Positions 1 to 7,337 of a stretch of 12,510 nucleotides of DNA are shown here, piece after piece. The DNA is taken from NCBI GenBank assembly GCA_013298455.1, contig JAAFHR010000044.1:1-12510 (forward strand), given 5' to 3'. A model generated the notes under the pieces. That model was given only the letters and a program-made list of their open reading frames with translations, ran no database searches and was not told the DNA's origin. Each line of letters begins with the position of its first letter. Position 1 is the stretch's first letter. Source of the DNA: Betaproteobacteria bacterium. Lineage in GTDB: Bacteria; Pseudomonadota; Gammaproteobacteria; Burkholderiales; Casimicrobiaceae. A program made the position numbers and the translations under genes.

Positions 1-120
1 GGTGCGGTGGTGGGAGGAGTGATCGTGAAAGGAGCGAATGTGGCACAGTGTTCCGAATCCACACGGCTGCCCGAGGCGCTGTGATTTGCTATTCGTCGCG
101 TTGGCGGCGCTCGACCCACC

Positions 121-144
121 CTTCGACAAGCTCAGGGCGAACGG
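121..144 (+). repeat. Dispersed 24-base repeat (family A), copy 1
   Basis: This element begins CTTCGACAAGCTCAGGGCGA and ends ACGG. Two further copies occur as an inverted pair between the agmatinase and amine-oxidase genes. In inverted orientation, the copy at 2895-2918 differs from this one at one base. Short elements of this type recur in the spacers of many proteobacterial genomes. I see no transposase gene for it in the window. Confidence 0.8.
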
Positions 145-220
145 TTGGGGGTGCAGCGTCGGTTTGGGACGTCGAAGGTTCGGAGCGCGGGGTTGGGTCG
201 CTCGAATCGAGACACCTTCA

Positions 221-251
221 CCCCAGCCCTCTCCCGCCTGCGGGAGAGGGG
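221..251 (+). repeat. Palindromic repeat (family B), copy 1
   Basis: A perfect 10-bp stem pairs CCCTCTCCCG (227-236) with CGGGAGAGGG (241-250) around the loop CCTG. It is preceded by a pyrimidine-rich CACCCCAG-type flank. Two more copies lie at 1344-1381 and 1456-1495. The hairpin has no adjacent T-run in either direction, so I call it a repeat rather than a terminator. Confidence 0.85.
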
Positions 252-300
252 GCAGCTGCCACGCGCTGCACGCTCGGCGGCGGTTCAGCGCACCCGTCGC

Positions 301-344
301 TTCGTCATTCTTCATTCGTCATTCGTCTTTCCTCTTTCGTCCTT
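301..344 (+). repeat. Imperfect TTCGTCATTC short tandem tract
   Basis: The stretch is built from imperfect TTCGTCA/TTCATTC units and then decays into CTTTCCTCTTTCGTCC. It is low-complexity and pyrimidine-rich on the plus strand. It sits immediately downstream of the LysR gene and ends about 20 bases before its stop codon. No coding signal is apparent. Confidence 0.6.
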
Positions 345-367
345 AGCGAAGCGCCGCGCGGAGCGAA

Positions 368-1267
368 CTACCGAGCCAACGCCGCTTTCCATACGGCGTC
401 CACCACCTCGCGCTGCGCACCTTTTTCGCGGTAGAGGCGAATCTCCATCGTACCCGTCCAATGCGCGTCGCCACATCGAGCGATGCGTTTGGCTTTGACT
501 TCGCGAGCGACGGCGCTTTCTGGAAGCCACGCTAGGCCGTGGCCTTCGAGCGCCATGACTTTGAGCGCTTCGGACATGTCGTTTTCGTAGACGCAATCGA
601 GATGCGCCCGCAGCGGAGATTGCTGCAGGATCAGCTCGACCATACGGCCCAAATAGGCTTGCGGCGTGTACGACAAATACGGAATCTTTCGTTGATCGCT
701 TCCGGGTAGCGTGAAGAGCGCGCGGCCTTCGTTGTCGGTTTTGGCGAAGGGCGCAATGGTTTCGGTGCCCAAAACGATCATTTCGTAGCGCGATTCATCG
801 AGCTGTACGGGCTGATTCGGGTGGTGATAGCAGAGCAGCAAATCGCAGTTGCCCTCGACCAAACTCATCACAGCATCATGCACGTTCACCGCGTTTAACT
901 TCGCTTTCACGCGCCCTAATTTTTTTGAGAGCACGTTCATCCAATTCGGGAAAAACGTGAGCGAAAGCGTGTGCGGCGCGGCGAACAGAATCGTGTCGGT
1001 GGGCGCGCTTTGCAGCCCGCGAGCGATGGCTCGGGCGTCCATCGTTTGGCGAACGATCTCAATCGCGCGCTCACGAAATTGCTCACCGGCTTTGGTCATC
1101 TTGGTCGGATAACTAGTGCGATCAATGAGCTCTGCGCCGAGCCATTGCTCCAGCGCTCGAATGCGACGTGAAAACGCAGGCTGAGTGACGTAGCGCAGCT
1201 CGGCGGCGCGCGAAAAGCTTCCTGTCTCAGCCAGTTGCAGGAAGTCCTCGACCCATTTCAATTCCAT
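368..1267 (-). CDS. LysR-family regulator, HypT (YjiE)-like
   Basis: This is a 299-residue LysR-type DNA-binding regulator, normal length for the family. The N-terminal winged helix-turn-helix spans about residues 4-62, with the core FSRAAELRYVTQPAFSRRIR at 18-37. A LysR substrate-binding domain follows from about residue 90 to the end. The opening MELKWVEDFLQLAE, the GRMVEL stretch near 207-212 and the GHGLAWLPE stretch at 242-250 match my recollection of Escherichia coli HypT/YjiE, the hypochlorite-responsive regulator, better than generic LysR proteins. Effector and targets cannot be read from sequence. The gene lies on the same strand as the amine-oxidase and agmatinase genes but is separated from the former by a 268-base repeat-filled spacer, so it probably has its own promoter. 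The ATG at 1267 is chosen because it starts right at the family N-terminus; I see no strong ribosome binding site. Confidence is high for LysR and moderate for the HypT subgroup. Confidence 0.9.
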   Translation of the reverse strand: MELKWVEDFLQLAETGSFSRAAELRYVTQPAFSRRIRALEQWLGAELIDRTSYPTKMTKAGEQFRERAIEIVRQTMDARAIARGLQSAPTDTILFAAPHTLSLTFFPNWMNVLSKKLGRVKAKLNAVNVHDAVMSLVEGNCDLLLCYHHPNQPVQLDESRYEMIVLGTETIAPFAKTDNEGRALFTLPGSDQRKIPYLSYTPQAYLGRMVELILQQSPLRAHLDCVYENDMSEALKVMALEGHGLAWLPESAVAREVKAKRIARCGDAHWTGTMEIRLYREKGAQREVVDAVWKAALAR

Positions 1268-1343
1268 AGACGCAGTGTAATCCTATCTATGCGGGTTCGG
1301 TATACATGAAGGATGTGTCCAATGATGGAACGGTGACCCAGTC

Positions 1344-1381
1344 CCCTCTCCCGCAGGCGGGAGAGGGTTAGGGTGAGGGTG
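1344..1381 (-). repeat. Palindromic repeat (family B), copy 2, inverted
   Basis: The stem CCCTCTCCCG (1344-1353) pairs with CGGGAGAGGG (1358-1367) around the loop CAGG. It is followed by TTAGGGTGAGGGTG. Read on the minus strand this gives the same flank-plus-palindrome order as copies 1 and 3, so this copy is inverted relative to them. It lies between the LysR start and the amine-oxidase stop. Confidence 0.85.
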
Positions 1382-1455
1382 TCCTCACACGATGAAACTA
1401 CTCGGAACGAGAGGCAACCAATGCTCACCGACCCCTAATTGCTCTCCCGAACCAC

Positions 1456-1495
1456 CACCCTCACCCCTGCCCCTCTCCCGCCTGCGGGCGAGGGG
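1456..1495 (+). repeat. Palindromic repeat (family B), copy 3
   Basis: The flank ACCCTCACCCCTG precedes a stem CCCTCTCCCG (1471-1480) and CGGGCGAGGG (1485-1494) with one mismatch. With copy 2 it forms an inverted pair about 90 bases apart. Together they take up much of the 268-base spacer 1268-1535, where I see no gene. The pair could fold into a larger structure in any transcript leaving the amine-oxidase gene, but no T-run accompanies it. Confidence 0.8.
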
Positions 1496-1535
1496 TGGCG
1501 CTGCGCCGATTAAAAAACATCGCGTTCGGGAGTGA

Positions 1536-2843
1536 CTACAACCGATCACGCAGTCGATACCAAGCCATCGCGGCCACTAGAGCAGGTGTTCTGAGCAATC
1601 TGCCGCCGGGGAAGTTGTGATGTTTGATCGCCGCGAAGGTATCGAAGCGCTCCGCATTTCCAGCGATGGCTTCGGCGACGAGCTTGCCTGCAAGCCCCGT
1701 CAGCGCTAAGCCGTGGCCTGAAAAGCCCTGCAAGTAATACACGTTTTTGCCGAGAGATTCAGCGCGTCCGAAATCGGGCGCTCGGTTCATCGTGATGTCG
1801 ACGAAACCGCCCCATGCGTGCTCGATCGGCACGTCGTCAAGCTGCGGAAAAACCGCCAACATCCGCTCGCGCATCGACGGCGCTAGATTCATCGGCGTGA
1901 CGGCGCTGTAGCTGACTCGGCCGCCAAAAATCATTCGATCATCCGCGCTCAATCGGAAGTAATCGAGCACGAAATCGGTGTCGCAAATGGCAGCGCGAGA
2001 CGGGATCAAGCGCTGCGCTCGGTTGTGCTCAATCGGCGCCGAGGCCACGATGTACGTGCCGACTGGCATGATGCGGGGCTTGAGCTGCGGCGCGACATCA
2101 TCCAAATAGACGTTGCCCGCGAGCAAAATGTGTTTCGCGCGAACGCCGCCGTCTCGGGCGTGGACGATGGCGTCCGTCGTTGCGGTCGCGGGCGTGATGG
2201 CCGAAGCTGCCGTGTTTTCGCAGATCGTGACGCCAAGCGATTCTGCGGCCTTGGCCAAACCGAGTATGTACTTCAGCGGATGCAAATGCCCCGAGCGCGG
2301 ATCATGCGACATCGCTACAAAACGTGGGCTGTCGATCCACTGCGACACCTCGGATTGCGGGATGAATTGCTGCGCATAGCCGTAGCGCTTTTGCATGTCG
2401 TCAACCCACGATTGAAGCGCCCTGCCCTTTTTCGCGGTGATCGCGCCGTTCAAATAACCCGCCTGCCAATCTCAGTGAATCTTGAACGCTGCACGGCGCT
2501 CATGAATCAAATCGATGGCTTCGAGCGTCATGTCCCAGACGCGTTTTGCCGCTTCGGTGCCGAGCTGTTTCTCGATCACCGAAATGTCACAGGCAAGCCC
2601 GGCGATGGCTTGCCCGCCGTTTCTGCCGCTTGCGCCCCAACCGATGTGTTTCGCTTCCAACACGACCACCGAATAACCGCGTTGCCGCAATTCAATCGCA
2701 GCCGACAACCCCGCCAAGCCGCCGCCGACGACACACACATCGGCAGCGAGCTCACTCATCAAAGCGCCCCGAGAGAGCGGCCGTGTCACACTCGCTTCGT
2801 AGTAGGAATCAGCGGTGAGTTTGGGTTCGGAGGAAATTTTCAT
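1536..2843 (-). pseudogene. PuuB-like FAD amine oxidase interrupted by in-frame TGA
   Basis: The frame reads as one 435-codon gene of the DadA/PuuB FAD-dependent amine-oxidase family, except for a TGA at codon 124 (2472-2474). PuuB oxidises gamma-glutamylputrescine to the aldehyde in putrescine catabolism. The FAD Rossmann motif GGGLAG is at residues 40-45, followed by IGWGASGRNGGQ at 67-78. After the TGA the same frame continues DWQAGYLNGA and keeps the family C-terminus (YLQGFSGHGLALTGLAGKL, then FPGGRLLRTP and WYRLRDRL). There is no frameshift. From memory, E. coli PuuB has IDCDY here, so the TGA falls on a Cys position, consistent with TGC or TGT mutating to TGA. The start at 2843 (MKISSEPKLT) is preferred because a longer in-frame start would run into a dispersed repeat. 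Likely a recent nonsense pseudogene. Sequencing error, readthrough or selenocysteine are less likely alternatives. The upstream neighbour is an agmatinase-family gene. Confidence 0.8.
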
Positions 2844-2894
2844 TGAATTTTCGGGTGCGACAACTGGGGGAATCTGTGGCGAGCTGCTCCCTAT

Positions 2895-2964
2895 CCGTTC
2901 GCCCTGAGCTCGTCGAAGGGTTGGCGGCAGGCGCGCCATGCTTCGACAAGCTCAGCACGAACGG
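2895..2964. repeat. Inverted pair of family A repeats between speB-like and puuB-like genes
   Basis: The left arm (2895-2918, ending GAGCTCGTCGAAG) and the right arm (2941-2964, starting CTTCGACAAGCTCAGCACGA) are reverse complements apart from about three positions, with a 22-base loop. This gives an imperfect 24-bp stem. It lies in the 197-base spacer upstream of the amine-oxidase start, so a transcript from the agmatinase gene would carry this hairpin. It may attenuate readthrough or protect RNA ends. There is no T-run, so it is not called a terminator. Confidence 0.8.
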
Positions 2965-3040
2965 CAAACAGGTTCTGCGGTCGGCGAATTAATCGCTGCC
3001 GACAAGCGCGGCCAGATCCGCGCCTATGGCTGGGCTGCGC

Positions 3041-3982
3041 CTACGCGCCTCTCGCCTTCAACCGCCCCATCAAATACGTCCAAACAAACACCGCAGCCGC
3101 ATTGCTTGTGAGTTCGGCGTGATCATACGGCGGTGACACTTCGCACAAATCCATGCCGACCCAATTGAGGGACGTCCATGATTCCAACAGTGTCAACACC
3201 TGATTAGAGGTCATGCCACCCGGCTCGGGCGTACCCGTGCCGGGAGCGAATGCAGGATCGAGGCAATCGATGTCGAGCGACAAGTACACCGGCGCATCAC
3301 CAACGCGATCTTTTACGTGCGCAATCACAGCGCTCAGCTGATCTTCGTTTTCACGTCCCCGCAGTTGCCGCGCCGTAAACACGCGACCGCCTTGATCATT
3401 CACGAACTCCACCGCATCACGCGCACCCGCTGAACGAATGCCGATTTGTGTGGTGAGTTTGGGATCGACCAAGCCTTCGGTGATCGCCTCGTAAGTCCAG
3501 GTGCCATGCCCCGAGGGCTCTCCGAAGTGATCCGTCCATGTGTCGCAGTGTGCATCGAAATGCACCAGCGCCAGCGGTCGACCGTGTTTTTTTCGGTAAG
3601 CGCGCAACAGCGGCAAAGTGATCGAATGATCGCCGCCAAGCCAGAGCATGTGATGCTTTGCGATCAGCGCCTCGGCTTGCGGCATGAGCGCAGCGCGCAT
3701 CGCTTCGAGCGCGGTGTTGGGGAGCGTCAAATCGCCGTAATCGACCAAGTCATTTTCGCCGCGAGCCACTTGCCACAATGGATGCGTGGCATCGCAAAGC
3801 ATGTGGCTCGCGCGACGAATTTGATACGGCCCGAAGCGAGCGCCGGGGCGATTGGTAACGCAGCCGTCCCAAGCGATACCCGCCACTGCGAAGGGCGAGA
3901 CGCTCGCAGCCTGCGGATGCGGCGCGTTAAGAAAACCGCCAAATGCGGTATTGGTTTGGAAGGCAAATGAATGGTGCGACAT
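3041..3982 (-). CDS. Agmatinase/ureohydrolase family protein (SpeB-like)
   Basis: This is a 313-residue manganese ureohydrolase, typical length for the agmatinase/guanidinobutyrase branch. These enzymes remove urea from a guanidino group, for example converting agmatine to putrescine in the cytosol. All metal-binding motifs are visible: GGDHS at 116-120 (His119), DAHCD at 143-147 (Asp143, His145, Asp147) and SLDIDCLDP at 235-243 (Asp237, Asp239). The substrate-side stretch GHGTW lies at 158-162, and GTGTPEPGG at 248-256 is typical of the family. Agmatine, guanidinobutyrate and guanidinopropionate enzymes share these motifs, so the substrate is not fixed by sequence. The downstream PuuB-like oxidase makes agmatine-to-putrescine the most natural reading. 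No glutamylputrescine synthetase (PuuA) gene is in the window. The ATG at 3982 precedes the family N-terminus; no clear Shine-Dalgarno sequence is visible. Confidence 0.9.
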   Translation of the reverse strand: MSHHSFAFQTNTAFGGFLNAPHPQAASVSPFAVAGIAWDGCVTNRPGARFGPYQIRRASHMLCDATHPLWQVARGENDLVDYGDLTLPNTALEAMRAALMPQAEALIAKHHMLWLGGDHSITLPLLRAYRKKHGRPLALVHFDAHCDTWTDHFGEPSGHGTWTYEAITEGLVDPKLTTQIGIRSAGARDAVEFVNDQGGRVFTARQLRGRENEDQLSAVIAHVKDRVGDAPVYLSLDIDCLDPAFAPGTGTPEPGGMTSNQVLTLLESWTSLNWVGMDLCEVSPPYDHAELTSNAAAVFVWTYLMGRLKARGA

Positions 3983-4086
3983 AGGGCGTAAGCGTAACGT
4001 TTTCGCAAGCGCGCTGTCGACTGAAAGAGCGCAGACTGTACGCCTGCATGGACGCCAACCCTCAGACCATAAAATTTCAACATGGG

Positions 4087-4112
4087 CGGCGGCGTTTCGC
4101 GCCGAGCCGCCG
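4087..4112 (-). terminator. GC-rich hairpin downstream of LuxR gene, possible terminator
   Basis: CGGCGGC (4087-4093) pairs with GCCGCCG (4106-4112) around a 12-base loop, about 40 bases past the LuxR stop codon. On the minus strand only a weak T-run (AAATTTTAT) follows, roughly 13 bases away, so an intrinsic terminator is possible but not well supported. The rest of the 170-base spacer 3983-4152 holds no gene. Confidence 0.3.
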
Positions 4113-4152
4113 AATCAGCACAGGCAGCATCGGCGCGGACGCCCACGCACCA

Positions 4153-5250
4153 TCAAGCCGATCGCAAGAGCTTTGCCACATCTCCGCGCTCGTGCACATT
4201 GAGTTTGGCAAACACCTGCTTCACGTGATAGCCCGCCGTGTTGACCGACACGCCAAGCTTTTCAGCGATTTCGGCGTTGGTTTGACCGAGGGCGATCATC
4301 AGCGCCACTTCTCGCTGTTGCGACGAGAGCTCCAAACGAGACGCCCCTTCGGTCAGTCGAACTGGCTCAGCGGCAAGCCGCGATACAACTAGCGCGGTGG
4401 CCTTGGGGGCAACGCTGCCAACGAATCGCGTGGCAGAGCCCGCCGCATCGAGCTCATGATGACGAAACACAAATCGACCCCACGGCGAATCCACCCAATG
4501 CAATGCCCGCTTGGATGCACGCGCAGCCTTCATCACACCCTGCGTAAACGCCACGATCGCACGGGGTTCGTCACGCGCCTGTCCAGGCGAAATGGCCTCG
4601 CCACGGGCCATCCGCACCAAGCGCGACCAGCCTTCATCGCAAAACATCACTTCACCGTCGTCGGTCAGCACCGCCATCGCCTCTTCCGCTGTTTGCTCGG
4701 TGGGCGTGCGGACGACCGATTGCAGATTGTCGACAAGCGCTGCACTCAAGTAGTGCAAAACGTCCTTCAGCGCCGCCGCGTCCTGGGCGGTAAACGGCTC
4801 GTCATCACGACCCCGGTAAAGGCTCAGTTGACCGAGCGGCTCATGCCCGTTGTGCGGAGAACGAACGATGCCGTAGAGCACATGCTCCGCATCAAGCACC
4901 GAGAGCACGTCTCGGTAGTAACCAGTCTCACGGTCGACAGCGGTGACCGACTTTCGCGACACCGGCTCATGCGCATTTACCCGCGATAAATACGCTTTCG
5001 CAAAGGCAATCTTGTCCTCACGGTAATAGCGCTCGTAGTAAGCCGCCATCGCCTCCGGTGGCAACATCCGCTCTGCGTAAATGTTGGTCATGTTGCCCAA
5101 CGCATCGCAGTAGAAAAATGCGGCGTGTGAGGAACGCACCACCGCTCTAAGCGCGGGCAGCAGGGAGGGCAGTAGGATCGGCGCGGGTAGGCCTAGGTTG
5201 CAGAGTTGGCGTAGGGTTACGCGAGCGGAACTTGCATTACTTCTTAGCAT
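4153..5250 (-). CDS. LuxR-type helix-turn-helix transcriptional regulator
   Basis: This is a 365-residue regulator with a C-terminal LuxR/FixJ-type DNA-binding domain at about 306-362. The signature runs from LSSQQREVALMIALGQTNAE (308-327) through IAEKLGVSVNTAGYHVKQVF to KLNVHERGDVAKLL. There is no response-regulator receiver domain at the N-terminus. Residues 1-290 look like a sensory region, perhaps GAF/PAS-like (YYREDK at 75-80; a second segment around 190-285 with VLTDDGEVMFCDEGW), but I cannot name the ligand. The gene starts 42 bases after the S8 peptidase stop on the same strand, so it may be the last gene of that operon. The next gene downstream is the agmatinase, 170 bases away. The ATG at 5250 is the first in frame; its ribosome binding site is weak. 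DNA binding is confident, the regulated targets are unknown. Confidence 0.88.
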   Translation of the reverse strand: MLRSNASSARVTLRQLCNLGLPAPILLPSLLPALRAVVRSSHAAFFYCDALGNMTNIYAERMLPPEAMAAYYERYYREDKIAFAKAYLSRVNAHEPVSRKSVTAVDRETGYYRDVLSVLDAEHVLYGIVRSPHNGHEPLGQLSLYRGRDDEPFTAQDAAALKDVLHYLSAALVDNLQSVVRTPTEQTAEEAMAVLTDDGEVMFCDEGWSRLVRMARGEAISPGQARDEPRAIVAFTQGVMKAARASKRALHWVDSPWGRFVFRHHELDAAGSATRFVGSVAPKATALVVSRLAAEPVRLTEGASRLELSSQQREVALMIALGQTNAEIAEKLGVSVNTAGYHVKQVFAKLNVHERGDVAKLLRSA

Positions 5251-5292
5251 GACTTGGCACAGTAAAGCAGGTCGACAAGGCGCATTTCGAAG

Positions 5293-7323
5293 TCACACAT
5301 CGGTGTCGCTTTTCAGTCTCGGTGCCAATTCACATTTTTGCTTGAGCATCGGATTAAGAATCAGAGCTTTGCCAAGCAAGGCCTTCACGTCTTTCGCTGT
5401 GAGCGACGCCTTTTCGGTCGCGAACACATTGGCCAAGGTTCGTGCCACCTGCGGCGCCGCCATGCTGGTACCGGACGGGCGGCTCCATGTTCCCGTTCGA
5501 GTTCCGGCGACCCTTATCCCGCGAACACTTCGGGACGTATCACTTGGTGCGTAAACCACCACGGCGTCTTCTAGCGCGCTCGCACTGTCCTCAGCGCTGT
5601 AGTTAGCGATGCGCTGTCCATCTGCGCAATATGAACCGACAGTGAAACTGAAACGGCCACCTGCGGTGTTAGTTAAGGTGTTGTCGGTTGCAATCGCAGA
5701 CGCAGTCTTTGCGCTACCAACAAACCTAGCCTGTTGCTGCGGATTGTTGCCATAGCTCAGCTCATCGCGTTCGATCCAAGCGTTTGCAACCAGCTCGTTT
5801 TGACGATCAATGATTTCGATCGTCCACACGCCGGCGGCTGCAGGCGGGATTTGTCCATCGACGGCTGTTGCCGACACGACAAGCAGCGCCATCGTACCGT
5901 TCGTTCCCTGCGCCACGCGGCGGGGAAAGATCACGGCGGCGACATGCTCGTTGTTTTCATTCGATAATGTTTGGAGCTCTTTCACAGCAACGGACATCTT
6001 TTGACCCGTGGGGTCTATCACGCTCAGCGAGACATTGCAGCTCTCACGATACTCGGGAAACCAGACTTCGACATAGGTCTCGGCGGTCTTGTCTGGGGGT
6101 ATCAGCACTTGCAGAATGCCCAACTCGTTCACGGCACGTCGGAGAGTTGAGTGGCAGTCTTTCTCGCGCGCGTTCCCCGCCGCGACGGTAATGGCCGTGT
6201 TGCCTCTGAGTTCGCAGACTTCGTCGAGCGCCTTGACCAACATCGACGTCCCATCATGTGGTCCGGCAAGCGCGCCGTAGCTCATGTTGATGACCACTTT
6301 TCGCTCGCGCTCAGGACTGTTGGCTGCTGTTGCGTTGATCATCTCGGCCGCGCGGATCGCCCAGTGAACCCCATCTAACGCATTGGTGACTAGCCAGCGG
6401 CCATTGGGGACTGTGACCTCGGCATCGGGAAACTGAATAAACACGATCGGCGCACGACTAGCCGCATCCGACACGGGTCTTGTTCCACGCAACGAATCGT
6501 CGAAGCACGACTCGGACGCTGTATTGCCCGCCAGTAAATCTAGCACCGCTGCACCGTGAGTATGACGTTGATCTAGGCCGTGCATATGGAGCGCACCGGC
6601 GCGCTCGTAGATTCGGTCTTCGTCGACCACGCCATCGACGGCAGCCATAGTCATCTCGCGATTTATGGCCGGGGCGACCAGTTGTCCACCGTATGTGACG
6701 CCTCCTGGTGCCGTCCACGGCGAAGTGGAAAGTCGGCGAGGAGTTTGATCCCAAAGCGCGACGACTCTGCTCTGCAGCCGGTTACTAGCGTCACGCAAGT
6801 GGGCGTGAGCGAAGGGGCATCCATCGTCAAGCGCACAGACGACGACATCTGTTGCGCCTGCGAAGGGGATCGGCTCCAAGCTGGGAAACTGGCGATTCTC
6901 TGACTTCGAATCGGCTGTAAAGCCCATTTGAAAGCGAACAATGTCGGGGGCATCCAGCAAACTTTCCAAGTTGTAGTCGATGGGATCGGCATACCCTTGC
7001 GGTTTGACTGGCGTTCGAAGTGTGAAGTAGCGTGGCAAGTTACCCTCGGCGCCCAGACCATAGGCGTATTGGTCGGGGTAGTAGCTACCGTTTAGCGCAC
7101 CTGTGGTGTCGCCCAACGCCATCGCGCTCTTTGATTCGACGATGAAACTGACGTAGCTATCCAACCATTCGTCACTTCGCGGCAGTTGCCGAAATCCGGT
7201 GGCGAAAGCCCAAATTAAGTAAGGATCCAGGCCTTTGCACGCGTACTTCACCAACCAATTTGACCAGACATAAAAATTGAATGACGGGCTGATCACAGTG
7301 GCTTTCTCGCTCTGCGACGCCAT
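5293..7323 (-). CDS. Subtilisin-like S8 serine peptidase, apparently cytosolic
   Basis: This is a 676-residue S8 peptidase with a complete catalytic set: Asp166 in VVCALDDG, His256 in RHTHGAAV, oxyanion Asn384 in ITVAAGN and Ser620 in SGTSMAAPQVA. Conserved VINMSYG lies at 344-350. About 235 residues separate Asn384 from Ser620, far more than in subtilisin BPN'. The insert (about 400-560, with ETYVEVWFP, CNVSLSVIDPTG and GVWTIEII) looks like a beta-sandwich or jellyroll. An unassigned N-terminal region of about 155 residues contains WLVKYACKGLDPYLIWAF. No signal peptide or Sec leader is visible, unlike most secreted subtilases. The start at 7323 is preferred over the in-frame ATG at 7359, because AAGGAG sits 8 bases upstream of 7323 and the ATG overlaps the previous stop as TGATG, implying translational coupling to the PAP2/VHPO gene. 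The substrate is unknown; the context suggests a regulated intracellular protease. Confidence 0.9.
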   Translation of the reverse strand: MASQSEKATVISPSFNFYVWSNWLVKYACKGLDPYLIWAFATGFRQLPRSDEWLDSYVSFIVESKSAMALGDTTGALNGSYYPDQYAYGLGAEGNLPRYFTLRTPVKPQGYADPIDYNLESLLDAPDIVRFQMGFTADSKSENRQFPSLEPIPFAGATDVVVCALDDGCPFAHAHLRDASNRLQSRVVALWDQTPRRLSTSPWTAPGGVTYGGQLVAPAINREMTMAAVDGVVDEDRIYERAGALHMHGLDQRHTHGAAVLDLLAGNTASESCFDDSLRGTRPVSDAASRAPIVFIQFPDAEVTVPNGRWLVTNALDGVHWAIRAAEMINATAANSPERERKVVINMSYGALAGPHDGTSMLVKALDEVCELRGNTAITVAAGNAREKDCHSTLRRAVNELGILQVLIPPDKTAETYVEVWFPEYRESCNVSLSVIDPTGQKMSVAVKELQTLSNENNEHVAAVIFPRRVAQGTNGTMALLVVSATAVDGQIPPAAAGVWTIEIIDRQNELVANAWIERDELSYGNNPQQQARFVGSAKTASAIATDNTLTNTAGGRFSFTVGSYCADGQRIANYSAEDSASALEDAVVVYAPSDTSRSVRGIRVAGTRTGTWSRPSGTSMAAPQVARTLANVFATEKASLTAKDVKALLGKALILNPMLKQKCELAPRLKSDTDV

Positions 7324-7337
7324 CACTTCCACTCCTT
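7321..7337 (-). promoter_or_regulatory. Shine-Dalgarno and TGATG overlap that set the S8 start
   Basis: On the minus strand AAGGAG (7337-7332) is followed by an 8-base spacer and ATG at 7323-7321. The TGA stop of the upstream gene occupies 7325-7323, giving a one-base TGATG overlap. This selects 7323 as the peptidase start and indicates coupled translation of the two genes. Confidence 0.8.

Larger units (their letters stand above)
1..367. other. Non-coding spacer filled with dispersed repeats
   Basis: I see no credible gene in this stretch, which lies downstream of the LysR gene. The open frames across it are overlapping, rich in Arg, Ser and Pro, and pass straight through palindromic repeats, so I treat them as spurious. 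It holds three repeat types, listed separately: a 24-base CTTCGACAAGCTC-type element, a CCCTCTCCCG palindrome, and a TTCGTCATTC-type short tandem tract. No T-run terminator is visible after the LysR stop codon. Confidence 0.7.

Noticed and set aside
362..374. 13-base match AGCGAACTACCGA shared with 10702-10714
   Set aside because: About one such 13-base match is expected by chance in a window this size, and the flanks do not match, so it is not called an attachment site or repeat.
38..498. Overlapping plus-strand open frames of 102-128 codons
   Set aside because: They run through palindromic and short tandem repeats, overlap each other in different frames, extend antisense into the LysR gene, and show no domain-like composition.
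2430..2471. bSECIS element after the in-frame TGA
   Set aside because: Only 3-4 bp stems can be drawn in the 40 bases after the TGA, with no convincing apical loop at the usual distance.
2440..2480. Reprogrammed genetic code (TGA as Trp or Gly)
   Set aside because: The LuxR, S8 and PAP2/VHPO genes all end in TGA at sensible family C-termini, so TGA is a stop here.
2025..2846. Long plus-strand open frame of 273 codons
   Set aside because: It lies antisense to the PuuB-like gene, whose minus-strand frame has clear family motifs. The plus frame is Arg-rich with no recognisable motif, a typical shadow in GC-rich DNA.
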